64,000 nt of DNA from the NCBI RefSeq assembly GCF_032393985.1, contig NZ_CP135918.1, positions 2,852,001 through 2,916,000 of the forward strand, given 5' to 3'. A program made the position numbers and the translations under genes. The notes below the pieces were generated by a model, which was given only the letters and a program-made list of their open reading frames with translations, was not told the DNA's origin and did no database searches. Origin of the DNA: Fischerella sp. JS2 (GTDB lineage: Bacteria; Cyanobacteriota; Cyanobacteriia; Cyanobacteriales; Nostocaceae). Positions 17,817 to 27,300 of the stretch are shown one piece after another; position 1 is the stretch's first letter; each line of letters begins with the position of its first letter.

Positions 17817-18047
17817 TTAGATTGAGGTAGGAGAAATTGGAGGAGTAGAGAAAGACACGCACAAATAATTCTCCCTGTTAGCAAACGTCTCCCCATCACC
17901 CCATTGCCCTACTCTCCCTTCTTCTTCAACGGGTGCAGGTGCTGCCATGTCCGCAGGCAAAAATATACGGGCGCTGACTGCTACTAGCGCAATTAAAAAT
18001 AGCAATACTACGAGTAAGGGGGCAATGTATTGACGAAATATAGCCAT
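17817..18047 (-). CDS. Small single-pass membrane protein with repeat-derived tail
   Basis: 76 aa. Residues 1-28 (AIFRQYIAPLLVVLLFLIAL and following) form one membrane helix, and the chain to about residue 40 (PADMAAPAP) looks like a genuine short cyanobacterial membrane protein. From about 41 on the sequence is encoded by low-complexity ATGGGGTGATGGGG-like DNA and is probably an accidental extension. Function not recognised. Confidence 0.55.
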   Translation of the reverse strand: MAIFRQYIAPLLVVLLFLIALVAVSARIFLPADMAAPAPVEEEGRVGQWGDGETFANRENYLCVSFSTPPISPTSI

Positions 18048-18165
18048 TTTTTTAGATATTAAAGTTTGACTGAAGATTTATGAAGTTAACATGATTTATT
18101 CTAACGATGTTCAAGAGAATTCAGTTAGTCAGTTATCGACGATAACTATTCACTGATAACTGATT

Positions 18166-18612
18166 TCATCTGTGATCGCGTTCTAAGTCAGCGATCGCTC
18201 TTTCCCAATACCAGCTTTCTGGCATTCCTGGATAATTCTGCCTTGCTTGTGCGACAAGGCGTTCTGCTGCGGCTATGTCGCCGTCTAACATTGCAATTAG
18301 CTTGTTTTGCAGACGGTTATCAGCCCCACGTGGAGTCGTTGGTTTGAGTGTGGGTTGGGTTGTTGACTCAGTTGCAGTTTGGGTTGCAGGCTGTGGTCTG
18401 TTGCCTTTGCTTTGATTAGACTGCCTACGCAACTCCCAAAATAAAACGTAGTAAAGCGTACCAAAAATTACAATTAAACTGAATGTCCCCAGAAAAGTCA
18501 ACAGATTAAGTCCAAGAAATCCTAAAACTAACTGGGAAAGCACGTAGCCAAGTAGGAGTCCTGTAAATAACAGGATTGTTGTGGCAATAATAATGATTAG
18601 TTTTTGCCCCAT
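18166..18612 (-). CDS. Two-helix membrane protein, hypothetical
   Basis: 148 aa. Two transmembrane helices at about residues 4-24 and 30-58, then a Thr/Gln/Pro-rich linker (about 65-95) and a soluble helical C-terminal domain (LQNKLIAMLDGDIAAAERLV, then PGMPESWYWERAIADLERD). The start overlaps the 3' end of the permease gene by 16 nt, so the two are translationally linked. No function assigned. Confidence 0.75.
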   Translation of the reverse strand: MGQKLIIIIATTILLFTGLLLGYVLSQLVLGFLGLNLLTFLGTFSLIVIFGTLYYVLFWELRRQSNQSKGNRPQPATQTATESTTQPTLKPTTPRGADNRLQNKLIAMLDGDIAAAERLVAQARQNYPGMPESWYWERAIADLERDHR

Positions 18613-19895
18613 ACATCTTCTTCCTCATCATCTAGTCCTGGTCTGGGCATTGCTATGGGTTGAGGGTTCCAAGGAGCGAAAACAGGCAACAGAAGTAACC
18701 CTGGCACGGCGGCGATAATAGTAATTAAGAAAAATGTAGGCCAACCTGTGCTTTTGGCGATAGCCCCAGCTGGGGCTGCCAAAATATCGCGGCTGACGGC
18801 CATTAAGCTGGAAAGCAATGCGTACTGAGTGGCGGAAAATCGCTGGTTACAAAGACTCATTAAAAAGGCAACAAAAGCAGCTGTTCCTAGTCCACCACAA
18901 AAGTTTTCGATGTTAATAGTCAATACCAGTAATTGGTAATTTTGAGAAAATTGCGGTTGGGCAAGTATAAAGTAAGCAAGATTACTTAAGGCCTGCAACG
19001 CACCAAATACCCATAGGGAACGATTGATACCTATTTTGCTTAAAACTACACCACCGACAAGGGCGCCAACAATAGTAGCAATTAATCCCATTCCTACCTG
19101 TATTGCTCCAATATCGGTTTTAGTGAAGCCGATGGTGAGTAAAAAGGGTGTCGCCATATTACTCAGCAAGGCATCACCAAGTTTATACAAGGTGATAAAC
19201 ACCAAAATCAATAAACCTTGGATTACTCCTTGGCGCTGAAAGAATTCCCCAAATGGTAAAACGACAGCTTCAGCCAAAGAAGCTGGCGGGCTAATTTGTC
19301 TTGGTTCTGGCGCAATGAAGACACCAAAAATTCCAATCACCATAATTCCTGCCATAAACAAATACACCGCAGACCAAGGCATTCGATCAGCCAGTATTAA
19401 TCCTAAAGAACCAGCAACTAATAGCGCAATCCGATAACCTAAAATAAAAACTGCCGCTCCAGCCCCCATCTCTAATTCTGTCAAAACATCGGTGCGGTAG
19501 GCATCAGCAGCAATATCTTGAGTTGCACTCAAAAAAGCAATGACTATAGCGTTGATAGCTAAAAGCTGTAAGGCTTGTTTGGGTTGTTGAAAAGCCATAA
19601 AGGCGATCGCTACTATCAAAGCGATCTGCGTCACAACCAACCAACCCCGTCGCCGTCCCAAAAATGGTGGTGTAAACCGATCTAGAAACGGCGACCAAAG
19701 AAACTTTAATGAGTAGGGCAAACTAGCAAGGCTAAACCAACCGATCGCCGCTAAATCAACCTGTTCTTGAGTCATCCAGGCTTTGAGGTTATTCCCGATT
19801 AATAATAAGGGCAAACCTGAGGCAAAACCCAGCAATAATAAAGCCGCCATTTTGCGGCTTTCAAATACCTTCAGCAGAGATTGGATTTGTCGCAC
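18597..19895 (-). CDS. AmpG-like MFS permease
   Basis: 432 aa, twelve predicted membrane helices. The N-terminal pattern LLLLGFASGLPLLLIGNNLKAW and the SLKFLWSPFLDR loop match the AmpG family, which imports muropeptides in proteobacteria. LGRRRGWLVV between helices 2 and 3 is a typical AmpG-MFS signature. In cyanobacteria the substrate is untested; muropeptide recycling is an inference. It overlaps the next membrane protein gene, suggesting a two-gene operon. Confidence 0.85.
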   Translation of the reverse strand: MRQIQSLLKVFESRKMAALLLLGFASGLPLLLIGNNLKAWMTQEQVDLAAIGWFSLASLPYSLKFLWSPFLDRFTPPFLGRRRGWLVVTQIALIVAIAFMAFQQPKQALQLLAINAIVIAFLSATQDIAADAYRTDVLTELEMGAGAAVFILGYRIALLVAGSLGLILADRMPWSAVYLFMAGIMVIGIFGVFIAPEPRQISPPASLAEAVVLPFGEFFQRQGVIQGLLILVFITLYKLGDALLSNMATPFLLTIGFTKTDIGAIQVGMGLIATIVGALVGGVVLSKIGINRSLWVFGALQALSNLAYFILAQPQFSQNYQLLVLTINIENFCGGLGTAAFVAFLMSLCNQRFSATQYALLSSLMAVSRDILAAPAGAIAKSTGWPTFFLITIIAAVPGLLLLPVFAPWNPQPIAMPRPGLDDEEEDVWGKN

Positions 19896-20336
19896 AGTAT
19901 TTTAAGAATGAGAATTTAAGGATGAAATTTTGTATTTCTTTATTGTTAGCGATGACTTGCGTGTATCTGTGTTTATCCTGATCAGACATTAAAATATATT
20001 GCCATAACTAGTATGTCATTTCGTGCCAATTTGGCTTGTATCATTTTAGATTTTGGATGGGTAATAGTTAGGAATCAGTGTAGACGCGTAGCGGCTTGCC
20101 GCAGGCTACAGTTAACACTTAAAAGTGATTAATATAATTTGATAACTGATCACTGAACTACACCTCTGACACTCCTTACACTCCACCCTTACCTTAAGCC
20201 TATGAGCGCACGGCAGATGACGTCACGTGACGCCTCTTTCTTTATGCCGGGAGAAGAGTCCACCGCACTGGCTCGTCTACACACTCCCCATCGCCCCCCA
20301 ACCACACAAAGTGGGGACCCCTAGCCCCCCATCTCC
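19896..20336. other. Gap of dispersed repeats before the Dnd island
   Basis: No gene. A GTGTAGACGCGTAGCGG element lies at 20078-20109, TCAGTTA-type heptads nearby, and a longer reverse-oriented member of the same family at about 20170-20285 with an interior of roughly 70 nt containing the perfect palindrome GTCACGTGAC (20222-20231). This repeat cluster marks the left edge of the phosphorothioation island. Confidence 0.65.
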
Positions 20337-21803
20337 TCACACCTCCCCTGTCCCCAATTGATAAACCCGATGTCCTCTAATTTCTACCCCATGTTCCGCG
20401 AGACATTTTACCCAGCCATCACGAGTACCAATATTGCTTTTGTCTTTGAGTAATCCTAATTCAACTTCTTTTTGGGTGAGTTGGGAAAATTCTTCATATA
20501 AATGATAATTAGGAGTCACAAATGTTTCTTTACGGTGGAGTATGGGTGGATTGGCTCTGTTGGCATAGTCTCTGTGAGTTATGTATAAAGTTTTTAAATC
20601 AATCACAACACTTGCTTTTAATGCTGGATGAGGGTCAGTATCAAACTCTGGGTAAAGCAAATAAGAAATTTGGGATTTCTCAGTATCAAATTTTATCAGC
20701 GTCGCATCATCAACACGTCCGATGGTACGACTAGCACAACCTTCATAAATTCGCAGCAAAGCATCCATTTCACACAAAGCAGAGACATGGACGTATAAAG
20801 CGCCACGAGTACGTTTACCAATTTTACTTTTTTCACAAGCAGCTTTTACTACCCCTGGCTTTCCTAAGCTAAACAGCTTGGTGTCAGCAACTTCGCAAGC
20901 TTCTTCGTAGGAACCAAAAAAGGCTTTAATGTCGTGACGCATTTCTGGTGATAGCTTATACCATGAGGGACGACCCTCAAAATGAGTCAAAGCTAGGTAA
21001 ACTTGAATGTCAAGAGAACGACGGTAAGCGATCGCATCCCATTCTTCCTCGTCGGTAGCTTGTAAAACCACTGCAAAAGCCCGGCGGAAGTTACCAAATT
21101 CTTTGAGTAATTCTAGTTCGTTCTTCAATTCACCTTTGACTGGTAGTCTCCCGCGTTTGGTATAAAAATCCATCAAGGGCTGAAGCATATCTTGGTAGTC
21201 TTCAAACCGCTTGGTGGGAATGCGGACTCTGGGTGTGGAGGTTTTAGAAAAGAAGCGTATAGCTTTGTATGCTTCTTTTTCAGCTTCATCTTGAAACACA
21301 AAGTAGATACCGAGTGCAACAGGTACAGCATCGACATTTAGTGTTTCATCAATGTATTTTTTTAACTCTTCTTGTTGGTAATATTTCTGAAATGTGTTGT
21401 GACGGGTAACAACACCATCGCCGTAGGGTATAAGATTACGACTCGGAGCATTAACTAAGATTTGAGCTGCAACAATTAATACTTTACGGGTAAGTGACCA
21501 AGCTTCTAAGAGGGCTTGGCGGCGTTCCTCGGTATCTTCAATAACATTGAGGATATAGCCTAAATTGACAATATCAGCAGGAATGCGATCGCGATTGGGA
21601 AAATAGTAAGGGTCCCAGCCTGCACTTGTGTAGCCTAAATTTGCCACTCGCTCGACATCACCACCATAGCCACAGCCATAGTCAAAAAACGTGGTATCTT
21701 TGTTGAGGATTGACCACTCTATTGCCAATCGCACAGGGCGAGACAAGTCAATACGGAAAATCGCAGCTCTGTGACGTTCAATTTCTACGTAGCTCTCGGA
21801 CAT
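20337..21803 (-). CDS. DNA phosphorothioation-associated putative methyltransferase
   Basis: 488 aa. The N-terminal third has a class I SAM-binding motif, FFDYGCGYGGD (residues 39-49), followed by NLGYILNVIEDTEER. The full-length pattern, with YGDGVVTRHNTFQKYYQQEE and a long C-terminal part ending in a short conserved region, matches the family named DNA phosphorothioation-associated putative methyltransferase. Its substrate is unproven. It lies 93 nt after dndE on the same strand, so the two may be cotranscribed, although an STRR hairpin sits between them. In this island it could stand in for the methylase normally present in BREX loci; that is my inference. Confidence 0.85.
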   Translation of the reverse strand: MSESYVEIERHRAAIFRIDLSRPVRLAIEWSILNKDTTFFDYGCGYGGDVERVANLGYTSAGWDPYYFPNRDRIPADIVNLGYILNVIEDTEERRQALLEAWSLTRKVLIVAAQILVNAPSRNLIPYGDGVVTRHNTFQKYYQQEELKKYIDETLNVDAVPVALGIYFVFQDEAEKEAYKAIRFFSKTSTPRVRIPTKRFEDYQDMLQPLMDFYTKRGRLPVKGELKNELELLKEFGNFRRAFAVVLQATDEEEWDAIAYRRSLDIQVYLALTHFEGRPSWYKLSPEMRHDIKAFFGSYEEACEVADTKLFSLGKPGVVKAACEKSKIGKRTRGALYVHVSALCEMDALLRIYEGCASRTIGRVDDATLIKFDTEKSQISYLLYPEFDTDPHPALKASVVIDLKTLYITHRDYANRANPPILHRKETFVTPNYHLYEEFSQLTQKEVELGLLKDKSNIGTRDGWVKCLAEHGVEIRGHRVYQLGTGEV

Positions 21804-21828
21804 AAGAGCAATTAAATTTGTTAGTAGT

Positions 21829-21880
21829 TAGTGGTTAGTAGTTAGTAGTGTTTCCATTAACCACTAACTACTAACCACTA
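21829..21880 (-). repeat. STRR-derived long hairpin between dndE and the methyltransferase gene
   Basis: A perfect 18-bp inverted repeat (TAGTGGTTAGTAGTTAGT at 21829-21846; complement at 21863-21880) with a 16-nt loop, made of heptads in both orientations. No U-tract. It could lower transcription past dndE or stabilise an mRNA end. Confidence 0.8.
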
Positions 21881-21896
21881 ACCATTAACCATAATT

Positions 21897-22283
21897 TCAA
21901 TTCTTCGTCGCTAATTCAATCAAATCTTCAATTTTCTTGATATTTGGATCACCAGCTAAGTATCCAATGCCACGATGTAAATGCAGGCGGAACTGTGTAG
22001 CCAGGGTTTCTTTGTCAGTACCTAAACCGTCGTTGTAGCAGCGTTGTTTTAGCGCTAGCAACAAAATATCGGACATTTCGCTACCAAAGACGCGCCAACT
22101 CATTTCGACGTTACTATCTTGGGGAACTGGTACTGGGGAAGGTGCGGTAGGTTCGGCGAGGGAACGACAAAAAGCCCAGCGACATAAGATGTTCCATTGG
22201 TCGATTTTGGTATTGCGTTTGAGTTTGGTAAGTTGGTCTTTAGCTGTTTGGGATAATTTGATGCGTTCGATAGGGGTTTCCAT
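21897..22283 (-). CDS. dndE: DNA phosphorothioation protein DndE
   Basis: 128 aa. The N-terminal 45 residues (RIKLSQTAKDQLTKLKRNTK, then IDQWNILCRWAFCRSLAEPT) are the DndE hallmark. DndE forms tetramers with a lysine-rich surface that binds nicked DNA and is required for sulfur insertion. The Lys-rich patch TKLKRNTK is kept. Length is normal. It is the first gene of the leftward unit and is divergent from the DUF4007 gene across a 502-nt gap holding a candidate operator. Confidence 0.93.
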   Translation of the reverse strand: METPIERIKLSQTAKDQLTKLKRNTKIDQWNILCRWAFCRSLAEPTAPSPVPVPQDSNVEMSWRVFGSEMSDILLLALKQRCYNDGLGTDKETLATQFRLHLHRGIGYLAGDPNIKKIEDLIELATKN

Positions 22284-22643
22284 AATATTTTGATTATTTT
22301 AATTAGTCTGCACAGGGCGACTTTGCTTGTGTAGTAGCAAATTATATTCGTCTACAAGATTGTATATTGTCGGCTATTGGTTTATCGCATTAGTTCTGAG
22401 GGGTAAAAGTTAAACCACTAAGACGCCAAGTGCGCCAAGAGAAGAGGAGAAGAAAAGGGTAATTCATTAAATTATGTAACCACTGGCACAGCAACTTTGA
22501 GGGGTTAAATAAAAAACCGCACCAGGCGCACTAAAGCGCAGAGAAAGAGGATGAGAGAATAAAACTAGAAATTGGTTTACTCTGTAAAGTTAGTGTGAAG
22601 TTGGTGTGGTGGAGTACTAGTTGAGGAGTAAAGTTTGTTTTCA

Positions 22644-22656
22644 TACCGATGGGTAA
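22644..22656. promoter_or_regulatory. Candidate operator TACCGATGGGTA
   Basis: Inverted half-sites TACC and GGTA around GATG. The 12-mer ACCGATGGGTAA differs by one base from ACCTATGGGTAA inside the dyad at 34728-34743, next to the island's HTH gene. The two sites lie in the two divergent gaps that would control most island genes. Confidence 0.45.
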
Positions 22657-22690
22657 GTAGAATATATTAAAATTAGAGATTTGAAATAAA

Positions 22691-22716
22691 TTTGTAGTAA
22701 GGGCTTTAGCCCTTTT
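22691..22716 (+). repeat. Dispersed hairpin element TTTGTAGTAAGGGCTTTAGC
   Basis: AAGGGCT and AGCCCTT form a 7-bp stem with a 2-nt loop. A diverged reverse copy (TTTGTAGTGAGGACTTTAGT) is at 57089-57110. It belongs to a common cyanobacterial small-repeat family. Confidence 0.65.
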
Positions 22717-22785
22717 GACAAACCTTTAATTATTTACACCGTCCTACTTAACTAATTGCATTTTATTTTCAGTATCTATAATTTT

Positions 22786-23616
22786 ATGGCTAAATTGCAA
22801 TTACATTTTAATGGTTCCTTTGCTTTTAAAAAAGAGGAAATCAGCAGAATCCTACGGACAGCGAGTGAAGAAAATGGTTTAAATGATACTCTGCCCAATT
22901 TGATGCAAAAAACAAGTTTAGGTAACGCCAAAGTTGGACGGATAAAAAGTTGGGCAATTCGGGCTGGGTTAATTCAAAATTATCGGCTTAGTCCAGAAGG
23001 AGAAGTTGTTTGGCGACGCGATCCTCATTTGGAATCAAGTGTTACAGAATGGTTGATGCACTTTTATTTAAGTTTTAGCGGTCAAGGAATTCAGCCAACA
23101 CCAAAATCACCTGAGGATTGGGGTGGATGGTGTTATTTTGTTTATACTTTTTTGCCAGAGAATAGCAAATTTACTAGTGAAGAATTTTTAGATAGCTGTA
23201 CTGCTGTTTTTGAAGAAGAAAGCAAAGTTATTGCTGATAGAATTAAATTTATTTTCCGGACATATACAGATTCCCAAGCTTTAGCATCTTGCAAGTTTCT
23301 CACTCAGGAAAATAAAAAATATGTTACTGGATATGCGCGTTTGCCTAACCCGTATTTAGTGGGGTATTTTCTGGCACAACTTTGGCAGCGGGATTTTCAG
23401 GAGGAAGGATCGGTTCTGACTGAGTCTATTTTGCACCAAAAAATGGGACTTGCTGCTGTATTGGGTGTAAAAGCGACAGCGCTACAAGAACAGCTAAATG
23501 CTTTGGAAGCATACGGCATCATTGAACAGCGTAGGACAGTGCCTCCTTTCCAAGTCATACGGCGTTGGGATGAACCCTTGGCATTGTTGGAGAAGGCGTA
23601 TGACAGCGAATCCTGA
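22786..23616 (+). CDS. DUF4007-family protein of the Dnd/BREX-like module
   Basis: 276 aa. It begins AKLQLHFNGSFAFKKEEISR and has WAIRAGLI and LSPEGEVVW near residues 57-80, a conserved arrangement of DUF4007 proteins, which recur beside PAPS-reductase-like or Dnd genes. Helix-rich, with a probable winged-helix tail (AVLGVKATALQEQLNALEAY then GIIEQRRTVPPF). ATG 22786 is preferred over an in-frame TTG at 22756 because the family start is MxKLxxHFNGSF-like. First gene of the rightward operon; it overlaps the next gene by 17 nt. Function unknown, presumably an accessory of defence. Confidence 0.75.
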   Translation: MAKLQLHFNGSFAFKKEEISRILRTASEENGLNDTLPNLMQKTSLGNAKVGRIKSWAIRAGLIQNYRLSPEGEVVWRRDPHLESSVTEWLMHFYLSFSGQGIQPTPKSPEDWGGWCYFVYTFLPENSKFTSEEFLDSCTAVFEEESKVIADRIKFIFRTYTDSQALASCKFLTQENKKYVTGYARLPNPYLVGYFLAQLWQRDFQEEGSVLTESILHQKMGLAAVLGVKATALQEQLNALEAYGIIEQRRTVPPFQVIRRWDEPLALLEKAYDSES

Positions 23617-24043
23617 TATTTGTTTGCAAGGCGTGAGGCCAGATAACCAGGTGCATCTGCTAGTTTGGGATACACCCAATGAAAACGATTTGGTACATAT
23701 TGTTTTATATAACAATGCCCTACGAGACAATTACCGAGAAAATTTGCTACAAAGGATTGATAAAAGCGATCGCTTTCTGACTCTTCATCATGATTTAGAA
23801 CGAGAATTGATAGCGATCAAGTCTATGTGTTCTGGAATTAAGGAACAGATGGTTTTACTTGAGGGCTTAGACTGCTTGATTACTTATCTGCAAGTTTATT
23901 CTCCCAAACATCTTACCTTGTTTTGGAACAATTTAGAAAAAACTCGTAAGTTAGAAAGAATTTTATGGGTGATATTACCTCAGCAGTTAGTACCTAAAAG
24001 TTGGCCTGCGATGCGAATTAAATTAATGTTTGATGTGGATTAA
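23600..24043 (+). CDS. Unrecognised small protein of the Dnd/BREX-like module
   Basis: 147 aa from ATG 23600, which has GGAG at 23590-23593 and overlaps the DUF4007 stop, indicating translational coupling. The sequence is soluble and mixed alpha/beta, with ELIAIKSMCSGIKEQMVLLE and LDCLITYLQVYSPKHLTLFW as the most distinctive parts. I do not recognise a family. It occupies the position where BREX-like operons often encode a small BrxA/BrxB-type protein, but I see no clear similarity to those. In-frame sequence extends upstream inside the DUF4007 gene but has no better start. Confidence 0.7.
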   Translation: MTANPDICLQGVRPDNQVHLLVWDTPNENDLVHIVLYNNALRDNYRENLLQRIDKSDRFLTLHHDLERELIAIKSMCSGIKEQMVLLEGLDCLITYLQVYSPKHLTLFWNNLEKTRKLERILWVILPQQLVPKSWPAMRIKLMFDVD

Positions 24044-24306
24044 TAGTAGGGCAAAATATATGTTTAGGAAAGTCGAACACTCATGGGACACAGATGGACA
24101 TAGATAAATCATCGGTGTGCATCTGTGTGTATCGGTGTTCGCCTTCCCAAAAAAATATTGGACGAGTCAGAAACTTTCAGCCACAAAAATTTCCTAAAAA
24201 TCGAACACAGATGGATAATTACGAAAATAAGTAGTTTGTTGGTAAATTATATACTAGTTTGCAGCTTGAATTCACATGATATGTAATTTTTAATTTTTTA
24301 TTGATT

Positions 24307-27300
24307 ATGCTTCTCCACCAACTCGTCGAAATTAATGAAAAGGGTAGTGTTGCTCCCTCTGTCAATTTTGGCATGATGGATATTCCTGAGATAAATTTGC
24401 GTCTGTGTGAGGAATTTATTTTTAATTACGACACTAATAAACCGGAGTTATCGACAGTTGGTATTTTAGATGCTGTCAGACGCAGTTACCATAGTCGGAA
24501 TGAGGTAAATATTCATTTATTGATCCAGGATTATGGCAAAGGTAAATCACATTTTGCAGTTGCGATCGCTAACTTTTTTCACAAACCCTTTGACAGTCCA
24601 GAAGTACAAGGAATTTTACATCAAATTCAATTAGCAACTGCGGGTAAAAATCATCAGGGAATTACTGAAGGATTAAAGCTTTATAAACAAAGACAAAAAA
24701 GACATTTGGTAATTTGTCTGAGTGGCGACAGTGGCGGTAATATTAAAAAGCAATTTTTGCAACAACTCGTCAAGATTTTGGAAAATGAAAATATTCACAA
24801 TTGTTTAGCGCAAAATACCTGTAGTGAACCTTTGCGCTATTTGGAAAGTTTGGATGCAGCAGATAGACAAAAAGCAGAACAATATCTGCAAAAACTTGGT
24901 AACTCTGATGGGGATTTATATTCTCTTATCCGGCTATTGAGAGAAAATAATCCGGCGGCGATCGCGACAGTTAAAAATCTTGCGCGTGAAATCACAGGAT
25001 TTACTCCTGATTTTGCTGCTGATGTAGATATTGAAGCTATCTTGCAAGATATACTTAATAAGTACTGCACAGGTGAAAATGCCCACTTTCAAGGAATTCT
25101 AATTTTATTTGATGAATTAAATTACTATCTACAATCTTGGTCAGCCGATCAAATTGGTGCAGGCGGAACTGCCCTACAAAATATTACCAATATTTGCAGC
25201 AACAATAAAGGTAAAATTGCCCTACTTAGTTTTGCTCAATTTCATCCTAATAAGGCTGTAGGGATTTCTGCTAATGCTTTACCAAGCTATAATAAAATTT
25301 CTTCCCGACTGCATGATAAAACCTATGATAATCCAGCTTCTAGTTTAGAATTAGTACTAAATAATTTATTAATTCAGAAAGAAAACGAATCATCTGGACA
25401 AGAATTTTTTCAGCGTTGGAATAATACCCTACTTGCTGAAAGTAGGGATGCCTTTGAGCGAAGAATTAAAATCTATCGAGAACAAGGTTGGACTTTAGAA
25501 AAGTTCTATCAGTATCTTGGCAAAGGTTCTTTTCCACTTCATCCTTTGACTGCATATTTATTGTGTAAACTTGACTTTACTCAAGACCGAACAGCGATTC
25601 AATTTATCAAAAATTATGTGAAAAAATTTATCCAAACTGAGCCAGCAGAAAAACTTAGTCAACTCAACTATATCTATCCAATTGCTTTAGTAGATAGCTT
25701 CATTGAAAATTTTTCTAATTATCCCATATATGTATTTTATAAACAAGCTCTGGCTACAGTTACTGGTTATGCTGATTCGGAAAATGAAATCATAGTTCTG
25801 AAAGCTTTATTCCTGTTTCATGCTTGCGGCGAAAAACTGACTAAATCAGAAAAAGAAAACCATCAAGAAATTCTTGCTACTTTGACGGGTTTAGCAAAAT
25901 CTAAACTCCAGTCAGCTTTAGATAAACTAGAAAAGATACGAGATATTATCTATTACCGTCCAGAAACAAAAACTTATCGCTTTTGGGAAGGTGTTAGTCC
26001 GACACGTATTCAAGAAGATATAGAGGAAAAAATCAAAGATAAGCCAACATCAATTCAAGATGTTGTGAAATATTGTCGAGAGAGAATTTCCCAATATCTG
26101 GATGATGATAAAATTATTGCTACTAAGTTTGTTCAAGATAACAAATTAGTAAGTGAAGATTGGCGATTTGAGTATAAAATTTACCGCATTGATGAAATAA
26201 TTCAGGGGTTAGAGAGTAACCGGATTCAGAAAGATATTAAAGAAAAGGGAATATTGGCATTTGTGCTAGCAGAAACTCAAGATGAGTTACAAGAGTTTCG
26301 CAAGAATATAGATCATTACTTGTCTAAGTCTGCAATTAAAAATCAGATTGTCGTTGCAATTCCCTATCAGGAAATAGGAGATTTAGCGCGGATTTTGCTG
26401 ATGATCAAAACCCTGGAAGAAACAGATTCGGCTGGACAACGTCTACTTGGTGCTGCTTACAAACAACTTCTTCAGCGTTGGGAAGAACAGCTAAATACAC
26501 AATCAAATAGCTTATTAAAATCTTGTACTTACCACTGTGTAGAATTAGAAAAAATTTCGCCTCTAGAAAGAGATAAGAAACAACGAGTAATTAGTGTCTT
26601 GTTGCAAGAACTTTATCACTCTGTTCCTCCTGTGGATGGCATGGACAAAATGCGAAGCAACCATGCGACAGGTAAACAAATTGTGGGATGGACTGCAAGA
26701 CAGCTTTTCGCTGATAGTTTGACTCCTCAAGCTTTATTAAATGAATCTTACAAAACAGTTATAGATCAAATTTTCGTTAGTTTATGGGGTTTACTCAAGA
26801 AAAGTCCCCAGAAATATCTTGTACAAGAACCTCAGCATGAAAAAATCCGTGCTGCTTGGGAGGTAATTTCCCAGATGACTGACTTAAGAGAACAATCAGA
26901 CAAGATTGTTGAGTTAGATACAATTTGGCAAGCTTTATCTGCACCACCCTACGGTTACAGTGAGTATAACTTTACGATTTTGTTGGCAGGATGGTTAGCA
27001 TATCACCGCAAAGAAGTTTCTCTCAGAGGAGTAGGAGAAATTTCAACTGCGAAGAAAAAAACTCTTTCTTCACCACCGAAAACTCAATCTTTAAAAGATT
27101 GGGCAAATACTGATATTTTACAAAACCCCACGGCGTTTGTAAGCGATTGGATTGTGCAACGAAAGGGCAAAATTGTTCGTCGCCAACAAGCAGAAATACC
27201 TACGCTGCCAGCATTGCCAATAGATTACGAACAGGCACAGCAATATCTGGAGAAGGTGGCAGCATTTCTGGAGTTTAATGAAGCAGATGTAGAAGTGGGT

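Larger units (their letters stand above)
22284..22785. other. Divergent control region between dndE and the BREX-like operon
   Basis: No gene. It holds several short dispersed repeats (ACCACTAAGACGCCAAG near 22415, a GCGCAGAG element near 22530), a TACCGATGGGTA dyad at 22644-22655 and a hairpin repeat at 22691-22716. Two opposed promoters must lie here, but I cannot place them with confidence. Confidence 0.6.
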
